A stretch of DNA of 64,000 nucleotides from Micromonospora coxensis. GTDB taxonomy: Bacteria > Actinomycetota > Actinomycetes > Mycobacteriales > Micromonosporaceae. How positions within the stretch are numbered: the stretch's first letter is position 1; the number at the start of each line of letters is the position of its first letter. Of the stretch, positions 6,342 to 15,450 are shown piece after piece. The notes below the pieces were generated by a model. The model saw nothing but the letters and a program-made list of their open reading frames with translations. It searched no databases and had not been told where the DNA came from. The translations under genes and the position numbers were made by a program. Location: NCBI RefSeq assembly GCF_900090295.1, contig NZ_LT607753.1, forward strand, positions 3,348,001-3,412,000, read 5' to 3'.

Positions 6342-7847
6342 TCAGGGGCCGGTCTCGCGGTACTCCTCGACGGGGACCAGCGGCACGCCGGGTGCCATCC
6401 GGTCGGTGTAGAGCCGCCCCTCCAGGTGGTCGACCTCGTGCGCGACCAGCCGGGCCATCCCGTACGCGAACGAGGTGATGATCCGGCTGCCGTCCCAGCG
6501 GGCGTGTTCCACGTCGACCCGCAGCGGCCGGGGGACCAGTCCCCGGTGGTCGGCGAAGGAGAGGCAGCCCTCGTACTGCTCGTCGGTGTCCGGGCTGACC
6601 TCGACCACCCGGGGGTTGAGCAGCACCACCGGCGCGGCGGACCGGTCGGCGGGGCGCACCACGGCAGCGGCCGCGTCGACGCCGACCTGCGGGGCGGCCA
6701 GTCCCATCCCGGCGCTGAATGGGTGCAGTTCGTCGACCCGGGTCAGCAGCGCGGTGAGCCGGTCCACCACGTCCCGGGCGGTGGCGGCCTCCCGGGGCAG
6801 GTCGAAGGGGCGGGCGGGGCGGCGCAGCAGGTCCGCGTCGGGGGGCAGCACGCCGAGGGCGCGCAGCCGGTCGCCGGCCCGGGCGGCGGCCAGTGCCCGC
6901 TCCGCGTCGGCCGGTTCGCTGCGGAACCGCCACTGGAGGCGGTAGCGGGAGTTGAGCGGCGGGTCGTCGATGGACCAGTCGAAGATCGCCCGGTCGCCGC
7001 GGTCGTGCCGGCGTACGGGGGTGCGCAGCGGCCCCTCGTCGGCGGAGAGCGAGGTCTCCACGCCCCACACCCGGGGGTCGAGCGCCGCCGGCAGGTCCAG
7101 CCGCACCGCCAGGTGGCGGGTGGGCAGGCGGACGGCCCGCTGGAACCAGGGCCCCCACTTCTCCCGCCCGACGTGGTACGCGTACTCGATCTCGGCGCGC
7201 TCGCCGGGGTGCAGCGGGAACGGGCCGTCGGCGTTCTCGAAGAGCAGCCAGATCTCCTTGTACGCGTCCCGGTCGTGCTTGGCCCGCCAGTGCATCGGCT
7301 CACGGCTGCCGCCGTCGTTGCGGTACGCCCGCAGTCGCAGCTCGGCGAAGGTGAGCGGATGCTCGCGGTGGTGCCGGTTGGAGCGCCCGGGGTCGTCGGG
7401 CCACCGGTCGACGGCCACCCGGACCAGGTGCCGGGTGACCGGTTCGGCGCCGACGTTGTGCAGGTGTCGGCGGACCAGGCAGCGGTAGCCGTCGTCGGTG
7501 TGGGTGAGGATGGCGGTCTCGCGTTCGACGACCAGGCCGGTGCCCGGGGGGAGCCACTGCCCGGGGGGTGGCAGCTCGCGGTGGACGGGGGCGGCCCGGG
7601 CCTGGCGGAGCTGGTCGTACTCGCGGAAGCGCTGCCAGATCGCGCCGCTGGCGTCGAGGACGGCCTCGGCGCGGCGGGCGAAGTCCTCGGTGGGTCGGTG
7701 CCGTCGCCCCTCGACGTGGCTGACGTACGACGGGTCGAAGCCCATCAGGGTGGCGAGCTGCTTCTTGGAGAGTCCTCGCCCCGTCCGGTGCCGGGCCAGC
7801 TCGGCGGCGAAGGACTCGGCGGCCCGCTCCAGGGGGGAGGTCGTCAT
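6342..7847 (-). CDS. XRE-type helix-turn-helix protein fused to peptide deformylase
   Basis: A 501-residue protein. Residues about 10-75 form an XRE/Cro helix-turn-helix (GLSKKQLATLMGFDPSYVSH, then VEGRRHRPTEDFARRAEAVL). A middle region of about 270 residues lacks a family I recognise. The C-terminus is a complete peptide deformylase with all three metal/active-site motifs: GMGLAAPQ (380-387), EGCLS (426-430) and HEVDH (470-474). Deformylase normally removes the N-formyl group from new proteins and is a stand-alone enzyme of about 180-220 residues. ATG 7847 has AGGAAG five bases upstream. The architecture suggests a sensor or regulator, or an enzyme guided by its DNA-binding part; which one cannot be told here. 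Confidence 0.85.
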   Translation of the reverse strand: MTTSPLERAAESFAAELARHRTGRGLSKKQLATLMGFDPSYVSHVEGRRHRPTEDFARRAEAVLDASGAIWQRFREYDQLRQARAAPVHRELPPPGQWLPPGTGLVVERETAILTHTDDGYRCLVRRHLHNVGAEPVTRHLVRVAVDRWPDDPGRSNRHHREHPLTFAELRLRAYRNDGGSREPMHWRAKHDRDAYKEIWLLFENADGPFPLHPGERAEIEYAYHVGREKWGPWFQRAVRLPTRHLAVRLDLPAALDPRVWGVETSLSADEGPLRTPVRRHDRGDRAIFDWSIDDPPLNSRYRLQWRFRSEPADAERALAAARAGDRLRALGVLPPDADLLRRPARPFDLPREAATARDVVDRLTALLTRVDELHPFSAGMGLAAPQVGVDAAAAVVRPADRSAAPVVLLNPRVVEVSPDTDEQYEGCLSFADHRGLVPRPLRVDVEHARWDGSRIITSFAYGMARLVAHEVDHLEGRLYTDRMAPGVPLVPVEEYRETGP

Positions 7848-8066
7848 CAGCTTCCTCACGGCCGGGATGACAAGTCTTCACGTTCCATCGCTCACGCCGC
7901 ACCTCAACTGGCGCTTTGCCGACATTTGGCTTGACATCGTGCCGAGTTTCCGCCCGCACCGAGCGGGTAGTACGCGGAGCCCGGGCCGGTCCGCCGCCAG
8001 CGACGTCGACGGAGTGACCCGGGCCTCTCCATCCGACTTCGGTAAGCCTTCCCTCAGCACCTCGGG

Positions 8067-8085
8067 TGTGGTTAGGCTAGCCTTA
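8067..8085. promoter_or_regulatory. Iron box (IdeR/DmdR1-type operator)
   Basis: The 19 bases TGTGGTTAGGCTAGCCTTA match the actinobacterial iron-box consensus TTAGGTTAGGCTAACCTAA at 15 of 19 positions. It lies 33 bases before the start of the FhuF-like gene, where a Fe(II)-bound repressor would block transcription in iron-replete cells. The rest of 7848-8118 shows no gene. Confidence 0.8.
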
Positions 8086-8118
8086 GTTAACGGACGGCAC
8101 GTCGGGCAGGGGGACCAG

Positions 8119-8910
8119 GTGACAGCGGTGATGCCGAGGGGAGACCTCGCCCCGCCGCTCGCCCCGGTGACCGCCACCCTGCGGGCCATGTTCGGCACCG
8201 ACGACCTGCCCGGCCTCGCGCCGGGCCTGACGGTCGTCGACGAGGCCGGCTGGAGCCCGGCGACCACCCTGGTCGACGGCACCCGGCTGCCCGAGTTCCT
8301 GCACGCCGCGACCCGCCGCTGGGGCGGCACCCCGCACGCCTGCGCCGCGCTGGCCTGGAAGTCCTACAGCTACTGGGTGGCCCTGCCAGTGGTGCTGGGC
8401 TGGGCCTCGGCCCGCCGCGTGCCGCTGCTCGACCCGGCCGACGTGCTGATCCACTTCGAGGACCACCGGCAGCTGCTCACCATGGGCCTGCGTGGCACGA
8501 CCCGGGTGGCGGTGCTGCCGAACGACCCGCTGGCACTCTCCGGGCTGCCGGAGGTCCGGGTCGTCGCCGACGAGGCCGAACTGCTCCGGGTGCTGCGCGC
8601 CTCGCTGCTCGACGCGCACCTCGCCCCGGTGATCGCCGCGATCCAGGCGGAGGTCCGGGTCGGCGCCCGTACGCTGCTCGGCTCGGTCGCCTCCGGCATC
8701 GCGCACGGCATCCTGCGCGCGGCGGACGCCCTCCCGGGCTCCTCGGCCCGGACCGTCGAGACCCTGCTGGACGCGCTGGACCTGGCCGACCTGGTCGAGC
8801 TGGTGCCCGGCCCGACCGGCGAGCCGACGGTGCAGCGGCGCACCTGCTGCCTGGCCTTCACCCTGCCGAGCCCCAAGGTCTGCCAGGGCTGCTGCGTCCG
8901 TCCCGCCTGA
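8119..8910 (+). CDS. FhuF-like ferric-siderophore reductase ([2Fe-2S])
   Basis: A 263-residue cytoplasmic protein whose C-terminus reads CCLAFTLPSPKVCQGCC. The CC-x10-C-x2-C spacing is the [2Fe-2S] cluster site of the FhuF family, which releases iron from imported siderophores by reducing Fe(III). The internal region (AALAWKSYSYWVALPVVLGW) matches the helical body typical of this family. GTG 8119 is chosen because AGGGGGA lies four bases upstream; ATG 8131 is possible but badly spaced. The iron box just upstream supports the assignment and implies induction in iron starvation. Confidence 0.85.
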   Translation: MTAVMPRGDLAPPLAPVTATLRAMFGTDDLPGLAPGLTVVDEAGWSPATTLVDGTRLPEFLHAATRRWGGTPHACAALAWKSYSYWVALPVVLGWASARRVPLLDPADVLIHFEDHRQLLTMGLRGTTRVAVLPNDPLALSGLPEVRVVADEAELLRVLRASLLDAHLAPVIAAIQAEVRVGARTLLGSVASGIAHGILRAADALPGSSARTVETLLDALDLADLVELVPGPTGEPTVQRRTCCLAFTLPSPKVCQGCCVRPA

Positions 8911-8961
8911 CCCGGCGCTCGCGGCGACCGGCCGGCCTGCGTGGCAGCGCACGCCGCCGGT

Positions 8962-10788
8962 TCACCCGGTGAGCGGGCGGACGTCCCACACCCACACCCC
9001 GCCGGTCCAGGTCGGGGTGATCCCGGTCAGCGCGGTCATCGCCGTCCACAACTCCCCGGCGTGCTCCTGCGGTCCCAGGACGACCACTCCGGCCCGCCAG
9101 TACCGCAGGTCCGCCACGGCCGCGGCCCGGTCCCGCGCGGTGATCGGTGGGATCTCGCCGGTCTTCGCGACGTGCCCGAAGAAGTTGCTGGTCCGCCGGT
9201 ACGGGGCGGTGAAGAGGGCGACGTCCGGCTCGGCCGCCCAGGGCCGGGTGTCCGGGTAGAGGAAGTAGCCGCGGGCCAGCGGCATCTCCAGCCCCGTCCG
9301 CGACGACCAGCGCAGCGGATCGGCGTACGTGTTGTCGGGCAGCGGCAGGGTGACCACGCTGCGCCCGCCCGCCACGTACGGACGCCAGGCCCCGGAGGTG
9401 ACGAAGGCGGGCGTCGGATCGAGGCGGGTGGTGGGCAGCGGGGTCGGCAGGAGCGGCAGCAGGGCCATCAGCAGGACGGTGGCGGTGACGAAGTGGATCT
9501 GCCGGCGGGCACCCGGGTGCTCGCCGGCCAGCCGGCGGACCCGCTCCAGGCCGAGCGCGAGCAGCACCCCGATGATCGGGGTGATCGCCAGCGACCAGCG
9601 GGTGGGGACCACCGAGTGCAGCAGCGGCAGGTTCTCCAGCGCCGCCCAGGGGGCCGGCACGCCGGTGTCGCGGCCGTTGAGCTGGACCTCCCGCCCCAGC
9701 GACAGCACGGCGAAGAGCAGGGCGAGGACGGCCAGGCCGAGCACCAGCGCGCTGCGCCGCAACCACCAGACGAGGGCGACGACGAGCACGACCAGCGGCC
9801 AGCCGAAGAAGGCGTTCTCCTCGGTGGCGTTGCGCGCCAGCGGGGCGGCGGAGCGGGCGTCGCCGGCCAGCGACTCCCGGGACCAGGCGACGAATGCGGC
9901 GAGGTCGGTGCGGTAGCCCCGGATCAACCGGGACAGCCCGTGGTACGAGCCGGGACCGAAGAGCTGGACGTAGAGCGGGTACGCCAGCAGCACGGCGGAG
10001 AACGCGGCGGCCACCCCCAGGCCGGCCAGGAACGAGCGCCACCCGCGCCGCAGCTCGGGCCGGCCGACGGCGAGCGCGACCACCACCACGCCCAGCGCGA
10101 TCGCGGTCATCAGCAGGATCTCGAGGTTCAGGAACGCCTGCCAGACGATCAGCAGCCCGAGCAGGAGGCCGTTGCGCAGCCAGCGTCCGGGCTCGGCCAG
10201 GCGCAGGGTCCGCCAGGCGATCAGCGGCACCACGAACTGGGACACGATGTTCGGGTGGGCGTTGGCGTGCGAGACCATCGCCGGGGCGAAGGCGCAGAAC
10301 CCGGCCCCGAGCCAGGCCGGCCCCCGGGACCGGGTCACCACCCGGGAGAGGAAGAAGTACCAGCTCGCCCCGGTGGCGGCCATTCCGAGCGTGAGGAAGA
10401 GCAGGAACGACCATTGCGGTCCGAAAATGACCGTTACGGGCGTCAGCGGTATTGAAATGGACAATACGGATGTATTTGCCATCAGGTTGACGCCGTCCGG
10501 CACATTCATCCGGTCCGAACCGAAGGGATAGGCGAATTCGGTCACGACCCGCGCGCCGTGCGCCATCATCCACTCGAACTGCGACTGGTCCGACCGGTTG
10601 TCCCGGAGCCCGTGCCCGGGCCGCCACCACAGCCGCGCGGTCACCCAGAACGCCGCCAGCACGAAGCTGAGCACGGCCGCGACGTCCCACCACCGCCCGT
10701 CCCGCCGGCGTACGCCGTGGTCGTCGCCGGCCTCGGCGTCCCCGACGCCGGATCGCGCGACCCCGGGGCCCGATTCGGGAGTAGTCAT
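8962..10788 (-). CDS. Polytopic GT-C-type membrane glycosyltransferase
   Basis: A 608-residue protein with about ten or more hydrophobic helices, starting with VAAVLSFVLAAFWVTARLWW after a charged N-terminus. The first outer loop has a conserved-looking acidic motif (DNRSDQSQFEWMM) typical of GT-C enzymes that use lipid-linked sugars, and a soluble extracytoplasmic C-terminal part of about 130 residues (from TRLDPTPAFV). Acceptor and sugar are unknown. ATG 10788 is preceded by TACGCT at 10804-10799, giving a leader of only a few bases. The neighbouring methyltransferase is divergent. Other glycosyltransferases in the window make a cell-envelope glycan role plausible. Confidence 0.75.
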   Translation of the reverse strand: MTTPESGPGVARSGVGDAEAGDDHGVRRRDGRWWDVAAVLSFVLAAFWVTARLWWRPGHGLRDNRSDQSQFEWMMAHGARVVTEFAYPFGSDRMNVPDGVNLMANTSVLSISIPLTPVTVIFGPQWSFLLFLTLGMAATGASWYFFLSRVVTRSRGPAWLGAGFCAFAPAMVSHANAHPNIVSQFVVPLIAWRTLRLAEPGRWLRNGLLLGLLIVWQAFLNLEILLMTAIALGVVVVALAVGRPELRRGWRSFLAGLGVAAAFSAVLLAYPLYVQLFGPGSYHGLSRLIRGYRTDLAAFVAWSRESLAGDARSAAPLARNATEENAFFGWPLVVLVVALVWWLRRSALVLGLAVLALLFAVLSLGREVQLNGRDTGVPAPWAALENLPLLHSVVPTRWSLAITPIIGVLLALGLERVRRLAGEHPGARRQIHFVTATVLLMALLPLLPTPLPTTRLDPTPAFVTSGAWRPYVAGGRSVVTLPLPDNTYADPLRWSSRTGLEMPLARGYFLYPDTRPWAAEPDVALFTAPYRRTSNFFGHVAKTGEIPPITARDRAAAVADLRYWRAGVVVLGPQEHAGELWTAMTALTGITPTWTGGVWVWDVRPLTG

Positions 10789-10999
10789 GACAATTCAGAG
10801 CGTAGTTGGCCTATGCCGGCGACGTGACATGTTTCGGGGTACTGCCGTACCATGTGCCGGGTTCGCCGACCGTCCATCACGCGCCCAGCCCCCGACCGCA
10901 TTTCGGCCAACACGGTGCCCCGTTTCCTCCGCGCAACATGCGGATGATTCACTCAGTCGGTCCAGGCGCGGATCGAGTCATACCGTGAGGAATCGACGC

Positions 11000-11710
11000 A
11001 TGGCAGAAATCACTGGGGATCAGCGCGTCCAGTCGGAGGTCCTGGAGGGCCTGGCGACGGCGGTCAACCACCGCAGATGGTTCGTCGAGCTGGCCGTGCC
11101 CCACCTCGGTGACGACCCCATCGAGATCGGCAGTGGCCTCGGCGACTACGCCCTCGAGTGGGCGCGCCACGTGCCCCGCTTCACCGCCACCGAGGCGGAC
11201 CCGGACCGGCTGGTCCAGCTCAAGGAGCGGCTCGCCGACGAGCCCACCATCGAGGTGCAGCAGATGCTGCTGCCGCACCCCGGGCGCGGCGACCACAGCG
11301 CGGCCGTGTCGTACAACGTGCTGGAGCACATCGAGGACCACGTCGGCGCGCTGCGCAGCATGCGCGACCTGGTCCGCCCCGGCGGCAAGGTGATCATCAT
11401 CGTGCCGGCGTTCCAGTTCGCGATGAGTCCGGCCGACATCGCCACCGGCCACGTGCGCCGCTACACGAAGAAGACGCTCGCCGCGGCGATGACCGAGGCG
11501 GGGCTGACGGTGGAGACCATCCACTACGCCAACGCCCTCGGCCTGATCGGCTACTTCATGGCCACCAAGGTCTTCCGGCTGATGCCGAAGGAGGGCCCGA
11601 TGGTGAAGGTCTACGACACCCTGGTCCTCCCCGCCACCAAGGCGGCCGAACAGCGGGTACGCCCCCCGTTCGGCCAGTCGGTCTTCGCCGTCGCCCGCGT
11701 CCCGGGCTGA
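11000..11710 (+). CDS. Class I SAM-dependent methyltransferase
   Basis: A 236-residue soluble protein. Motif I is IEIGSGLGDYALEWA (about 37-51), the acidic residue of motif II is in FTATEADPDR, and SYNVLEHIEDHVGALR plus VRPGGKVIIIVPAF are the usual post-motif strands, so the SAM-binding Rossmann fold is complete. The C-terminal part (YTKKTLAAAMTEAGL) resembles methyltransferases found beside glycosyltransferases, where small molecules or lipid-linked sugars are methylated. The substrate is not visible. ATG 11000 has GAGG about ten bases upstream. It is divergent from the GT-C gene across 211 bases that hold no other gene. Confidence 0.85.
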   Translation: MAEITGDQRVQSEVLEGLATAVNHRRWFVELAVPHLGDDPIEIGSGLGDYALEWARHVPRFTATEADPDRLVQLKERLADEPTIEVQQMLLPHPGRGDHSAAVSYNVLEHIEDHVGALRSMRDLVRPGGKVIIIVPAFQFAMSPADIATGHVRRYTKKTLAAAMTEAGLTVETIHYANALGLIGYFMATKVFRLMPKEGPMVKVYDTLVLPATKAAEQRVRPPFGQSVFAVARVPG

Positions 11711-11716
11711 CGCCGT

Positions 11717-11760
11717 ACGACGGGCGGGGCCCCCGCCGGCGCGGAGGCCCCGTCCGTCGT
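11717..11760. terminator. Bidirectional terminator
   Basis: A 15-bp stem (11717-11731 with 11746-11760, one G-T pair) and 14-base loop between two convergent genes. Confidence 0.8.
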
Positions 11761-11778
11761 GTCACGGCTCGCGCCGGG

Positions 11779-12312
11779 TCACTCCTTGACGTGGAAGGTG
11801 GGGCGGATGACCGCCCGGGCCAGGGTGTGGAAGGCCAGGTTGAACCCGACGTAGGCGGGGCTGGCCCCGGGGCCGACGTCCAGCCGCTCGACGTCCACCG
11901 CGTGCACCGCGAAGACGTACCGGTGCGGACGGTCGCCGGGCGGCGGGGCGGCCCCGCCGTAGCCGGTGTCCCCGTAGTCGTTGCGGACGCTGAACGCCCC
12001 GCCGAGGTCGGCCTCCTTCACCCCGGTCGGCAGCTCGGTCACCGAGGTGGGCACGTCGACCAGCACCCAGTGCCAGAAACCGCTGCCGGTCGGCGCGTCC
12101 GGGTCGAAGCAGGTCACCACGAAGCTCTGCGTCCCGGGCGGGAAGTCCGACCAGGCCAGGTGCGGGGAGATGTTCTCGCCGCCAGCGCTGCCGTGCGCGT
12201 GGCGCGCGTCCATCGGCTCACCGTTGCGCACGTCGTCGCTGGTGAGGTCGAACGACCCCACGGTCGGCAGCAGCTCGTACGGGTCCGGGGCGATCGGTCG
12301 TTCCAGGGTCAT
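11779..12312 (-). CDS. YbhB/YbcL-type PEBP (Raf-kinase-inhibitor-like) protein
   Basis: A 177-residue soluble protein with PEBP-family motifs: SPHLAWSDFPPGTQSF, TCFDPDAPTGSGFWHWVLVDVP, then GGAAPPPGDRPHRYVFAVHAV, which build the anion-binding pocket (DPDAP and the GxxPP-HRY segment). Length and order fit bacterial YbhB/YbcL proteins, whose biochemical role is undefined. It stands alone with a terminator downstream. No signal peptide is visible. Confidence 0.9.
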   Translation of the reverse strand: MTLERPIAPDPYELLPTVGSFDLTSDDVRNGEPMDARHAHGSAGGENISPHLAWSDFPPGTQSFVVTCFDPDAPTGSGFWHWVLVDVPTSVTELPTGVKEADLGGAFSVRNDYGDTGYGGAAPPPGDRPHRYVFAVHAVDVERLDVGPGASPAYVGFNLAFHTLARAVIRPTFHVKE

Positions 12313-12440
12313 CGGGGGTCCTTCCGGTGCGCGTGAAGTCCTGCGCCCTTCTTACCCCGCCGGACCCGCCCGCCGAACCGGAAGCGCCGCGACGTCCGGC
12401 CCGAGGCAGCGTCCGACCGGCGCGACGCGCCGGGCGCCCG

Positions 12441-12836
12441 TCACACGATGTGGTAGCCGCCCACCGACGCGGCGCGCTCGTTGAACGCCGCGAACTGCTC
12501 GGTCCACTCCCGTACGGCCGCCGACGGAGGCGCGTCGTCGAGGAACTCCAGCAGGTCGGAGATCACCCCGAGGCTCACCGCCCGACGGGTCCGCTCGGCG
12601 ATGAACGCCGCCTGCGCCCCGGTGACCCGCGCGCCGACGCCGATGAAGGTGCCGACCGGCAGGCTCTCGTCACCCGGTTCCAGGCCGGGCAGCCGGAACA
12701 CGGCCTCGACGCCGTCGCCGGTGAGCACGCCGGCCTCGATCATGACCATCCGGACGTAGCTCATCCGGTCGTTGTCGAAGGCGCATCCGACCGCGACGCC
12801 GTCGCGCGGCTCGTCGACCGTGAATCCGTAACCCAC
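12441..12836 (-). CDS. Hypothetical protein, 131 residues
   Basis: I do not recognise a family. The protein is acidic, without a signal peptide or membrane helix. A predicted beta-rich first half (GVAVGCAFDNDRMSYVRMVMIEAGVL) is followed by helices (ARVTGAQAAFIAERTRRAV, SDLLEFLDD). The codon pattern is that of a real gene. The start is GTG 12836, without a clear ribosome site. It lies alone between the PEBP and hydroxyacid dehydrogenase genes, all on the minus strand. Confidence 0.65.
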   Translation of the reverse strand: MGYGFTVDEPRDGVAVGCAFDNDRMSYVRMVMIEAGVLTGDGVEAVFRLPGLEPGDESLPVGTFIGVGARVTGAQAAFIAERTRRAVSLGVISDLLEFLDDAPPSAAVREWTEQFAAFNERAASVGGYHIV

Positions 12837-12961
12837 GAGGCCGGAGGTTACCGGGTGGCTCCGACGTCAAGGCCGGGCATCCGTTGCCGGGGCACGGTCC
12901 CCGGACCCGGGGAGCCTCGACCGCGAATCGCCGGTCGAGGCGGTCGCCCCGGTGGGACGGG

Positions 12962-13873
12962 TCACGGGCCGACGACGACGTTCGCGAGCGGTTCGCCCGC
13001 CGCGTACCGCCGGGCCTGGTCGACCAGCAGCCGGCGGGCCCGAGGCGCCAACGCGGCGGTCAGGCCCCCGACGTGCGGGCTGATCAGGACGTTCGGCGCG
13101 GACCACAGCGGGTGGTCGGCCGGCAGCGGCTCGGGGTCGGTGACGTCCAGGGCGGCGTGCAGCCGGCCCGCGCCGAGTTCGGCGAGCAGCGCCCCGGTGT
13201 CCACCACCCGCCCCCGTGACACGTTCACCAGCAGGGCGCCGTCGGGCATCCGGGCGAGGAAGTCCTTGTCCACCAGCCCCTCGGTCTCCGGGGTCAGCGG
13301 CGTGACCAGGATGACGACGTCCGCCCGGGGCAGCAGCTCGGGAAGATCGGAGACCGGCCGTACGCCGGGGCGGGCGCTCCGGGCCACCCGGCTGATCTCC
13401 ACCTCGAACCCGGCGAGCCGGCGCTCGATCGCGGCGCCGATCGAGCCGTACCCGACGATCAGCACCCGGGAGTCGGCCAGCCCGGTCGACCAGCCCGAGG
13501 ACCACCGGCCCTCGCTCCCCGCCCGGACGAAGTCCGGCAGCCGACGCCGGGCGGCGAGGGTGAGCGCCACGGCCAGTTCGGCGGTGGCCGCGTCGTGCAC
13601 GCCCCGGCCGTTGGCCAGCGTCAGGCCGGGCCGCAGGTACGGCAGGACGTGGTCGTAGCCGGCGGTCACGGTCTGCACCACCCGGAGCCGGGGCATCCGG
13701 GCGATCGGCTCGCAGAGGCGCGGGTCGATGACCCCGTACGGCACCGCGTAGAACTCGACGTCGTCCAGGTCCCCGGGCAGGGGTCGGTTGCCGTCGTACA
13801 GCGCGACGTCCAGGTCATCGAGTTCGGCCACGGCGTCGGGGTGAGGGATCAGGTAGCGCACGGCGACAATCAT
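12962..13873 (-). CDS. D-isomer-specific 2-hydroxyacid dehydrogenase
   Basis: A 303-residue NAD(P)-dependent enzyme. The dinucleotide motif is GYGSIGAAIE (about 143-152). The catalytic triad of the family is present as Arg in NVSRGRVVD, Glu in DVTDPEPLP and His in SPHVGG. The substrate (a 2-hydroxy or 2-oxo acid, such as glyoxylate or hydroxypyruvate) cannot be read from these motifs. ATG 13873 lies 28 bases after the stop of the glucanase gene on the same strand, so the two may share a transcript. Confidence 0.9.
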   Translation of the reverse strand: MIVAVRYLIPHPDAVAELDDLDVALYDGNRPLPGDLDDVEFYAVPYGVIDPRLCEPIARMPRLRVVQTVTAGYDHVLPYLRPGLTLANGRGVHDAATAELAVALTLAARRRLPDFVRAGSEGRWSSGWSTGLADSRVLIVGYGSIGAAIERRLAGFEVEISRVARSARPGVRPVSDLPELLPRADVVILVTPLTPETEGLVDKDFLARMPDGALLVNVSRGRVVDTGALLAELGAGRLHAALDVTDPEPLPADHPLWSAPNVLISPHVGGLTAALAPRARRLLVDQARRYAAGEPLANVVVGP

Positions 13874-13901
13874 GCCCCCCGACGACGTGGGCCCGCCGTC
13901 C

Positions 13902-15329
13902 CTACTGATCGGCCGTGGTGTTGACGTAGTTGATCCCGTCGCGGTAGAAGCCGTCGACGGCCCGCTGCACCTCCTTCACGCTCACGGCCTTGCCGGACAC
14001 CGAGTAGACCCAGTTGACCTGCATGTTCCAGGTCCGGTCGCCGGCGAAGGGCAGATCGATGAGCCAGGCGTTGAGGTGGATGCGCATGGGCGCGCGGGGA
14101 AAGGTCTCGCCCCCGCTGCGGAAGACCTCCCGGCCGTCGATCGAGTAGCTGACCCTGCCGTCGACCGCAGTGATCATCAGGGTGTGCCACCCGACGAGGG
14201 ACCGTTTCAGGGCTCGGGTGGTGCGGTCGCCCTCCTTGGCACTACGCCAGCTGGTGGTGTCGAGTTTCGGGCCGGGAGCACCCCAGCCGCCGTTGGGCTG
14301 GTACTCGAAATCGAGTTCGCTGTACGGGCCCGAGGTCGACTCCGGCGAGATCGTGCAGAAGGATTCGATGATGTGGTCGCCGTTGCGACCATCGGTGGGC
14401 TCGTCGGCGAAGCGGACGCGCGCCGCGATGGTGCCGGTCAGGAAGGTGTTGTCGACACCGATCAGCTCGGCCTGCCGGGTGCCCTGCCGGGTGCCGTCGG
14501 TGCTGACCTGCAACTGGAGCACCTGCCCACCCTTGGCCTTCCGGTTGGCGGGGAAGCTGACGGCGTCCGCCGACCAGGTGTCGGCGATCCCGGGCCCGCC
14601 GCCGTCGGTGCGGGCCTGCCACCCGTTGGCGGTCACCGCCGGATCGGTGATGTCGGTGTAGTGGAAGTTGTCGAAGAGCGTGCCGGACGGCACGGTCACG
14701 GCCGACACCCTCGAAGGTCGGGGGGACGCGGCTGGCGCGGCGGGACCGGGCTCTTCCCCCCAGGAGAGAGCACCGTCGACATAGCCGGTGACGCGGGTCG
14801 AGGGCGCGTAGTGGGTGAGCGACGGATCGAACGAGCGGTCGTCGGCCTGATCCAGGTCCTCACGGTCGAGGCGGTACAGCTGCAACCCGATGCCCTGGCT
14901 GGTCTCGCCAGGTGCCAGAGTGCCGGCAGCCGAGGTGAACCCCACCCGCAGGTAATGGGTGGCGCCGGGCGCGGGAACCGGCAGCGCGCTCACGACCTGG
15001 GTGACGTTCGCGCAGTCGAGGGCCGTCTGCACGCAGTTCGCCGCGACTCCGGCACCGTCGTCGCTGAAGTAGTACCGGAGCGTCACGCTGTGCAGGGCCA
15101 CCGGCCGACCGGAGTTGTTGATCACTTCCAGCCACGGCTTGCCGACCGGAGCGGTGGCGGGGGTGTCCGTCCGGTAACGGACGGACAGCGGCGAACCGTC
15201 GTCAGCGGGCCCGCCGGCGGTCTTCGCCGTGGTCCGCCACACGCCGTAAAGCACACCCCCGGCAGCGAGGACCACCATGACCATGACCAGGCCGAGCCAG
15301 CGGTGGGAGGAACGGGAACGCGACCCCAT
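13902..15329 (-). CDS. Membrane-anchored or secreted CBM3-GH16 beta-glucanase
   Basis: A 475-residue protein. Residues 11-31 are a hydrophobic signal or anchor without an obvious cleavage site. Residues about 46-195 are a family 3 cellulose-binding module, recognisable from PWLEVINNSG, VTLRYYFSDD and the end VTGYVDGALSWGEEP. After a short Pro/Ser linker comes a GH16 catalytic domain (about 215-475) with ELDFE at 338-342, giving nucleophile Glu338 and acid/base Glu342. The ExDxE form without a bulge is that of licheninases. It should cut beta-1,3/1,4-glucan at the surface while holding a cellulose-like chain. ATG 15329 follows AAGGAG by six bases. It is divergent from a GT2 synthase. Confidence 0.85.
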   Translation of the reverse strand: MGSRSRSSHRWLGLVMVMVVLAAGGVLYGVWRTTAKTAGGPADDGSPLSVRYRTDTPATAPVGKPWLEVINNSGRPVALHSVTLRYYFSDDGAGVAANCVQTALDCANVTQVVSALPVPAPGATHYLRVGFTSAAGTLAPGETSQGIGLQLYRLDREDLDQADDRSFDPSLTHYAPSTRVTGYVDGALSWGEEPGPAAPAASPRPSRVSAVTVPSGTLFDNFHYTDITDPAVTANGWQARTDGGGPGIADTWSADAVSFPANRKAKGGQVLQLQVSTDGTRQGTRQAELIGVDNTFLTGTIAARVRFADEPTDGRNGDHIIESFCTISPESTSGPYSELDFEYQPNGGWGAPGPKLDTTSWRSAKEGDRTTRALKRSLVGWHTLMITAVDGRVSYSIDGREVFRSGGETFPRAPMRIHLNAWLIDLPFAGDRTWNMQVNWVYSVSGKAVSVKEVQRAVDGFYRDGINYVNTTADQ

Positions 15330-15424
15330 GCCAGCTCCTTGTCGACTCGACACGTGCGTACCAGAGAGTGCCGACAGGGGGCGTCTGGACAACGCGGGCC
15401 ATCCTACCGACGCCGATCCGCGCC

Positions 15425-15450
15425 GTGGTCACGTGAACGTGGTCACGTGA
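15425..15450. promoter_or_regulatory. Tandem palindromic operator candidate
   Basis: The 12-mer GTGGTCACGTGA occurs twice, at 15425 and 15439, 14 bases apart. Each contains the perfect 8-base palindrome TCACGTGA. It lies in the 290-base divergent region between the GH16 and GT2 genes, so one regulator could control both. Confidence 0.6.
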
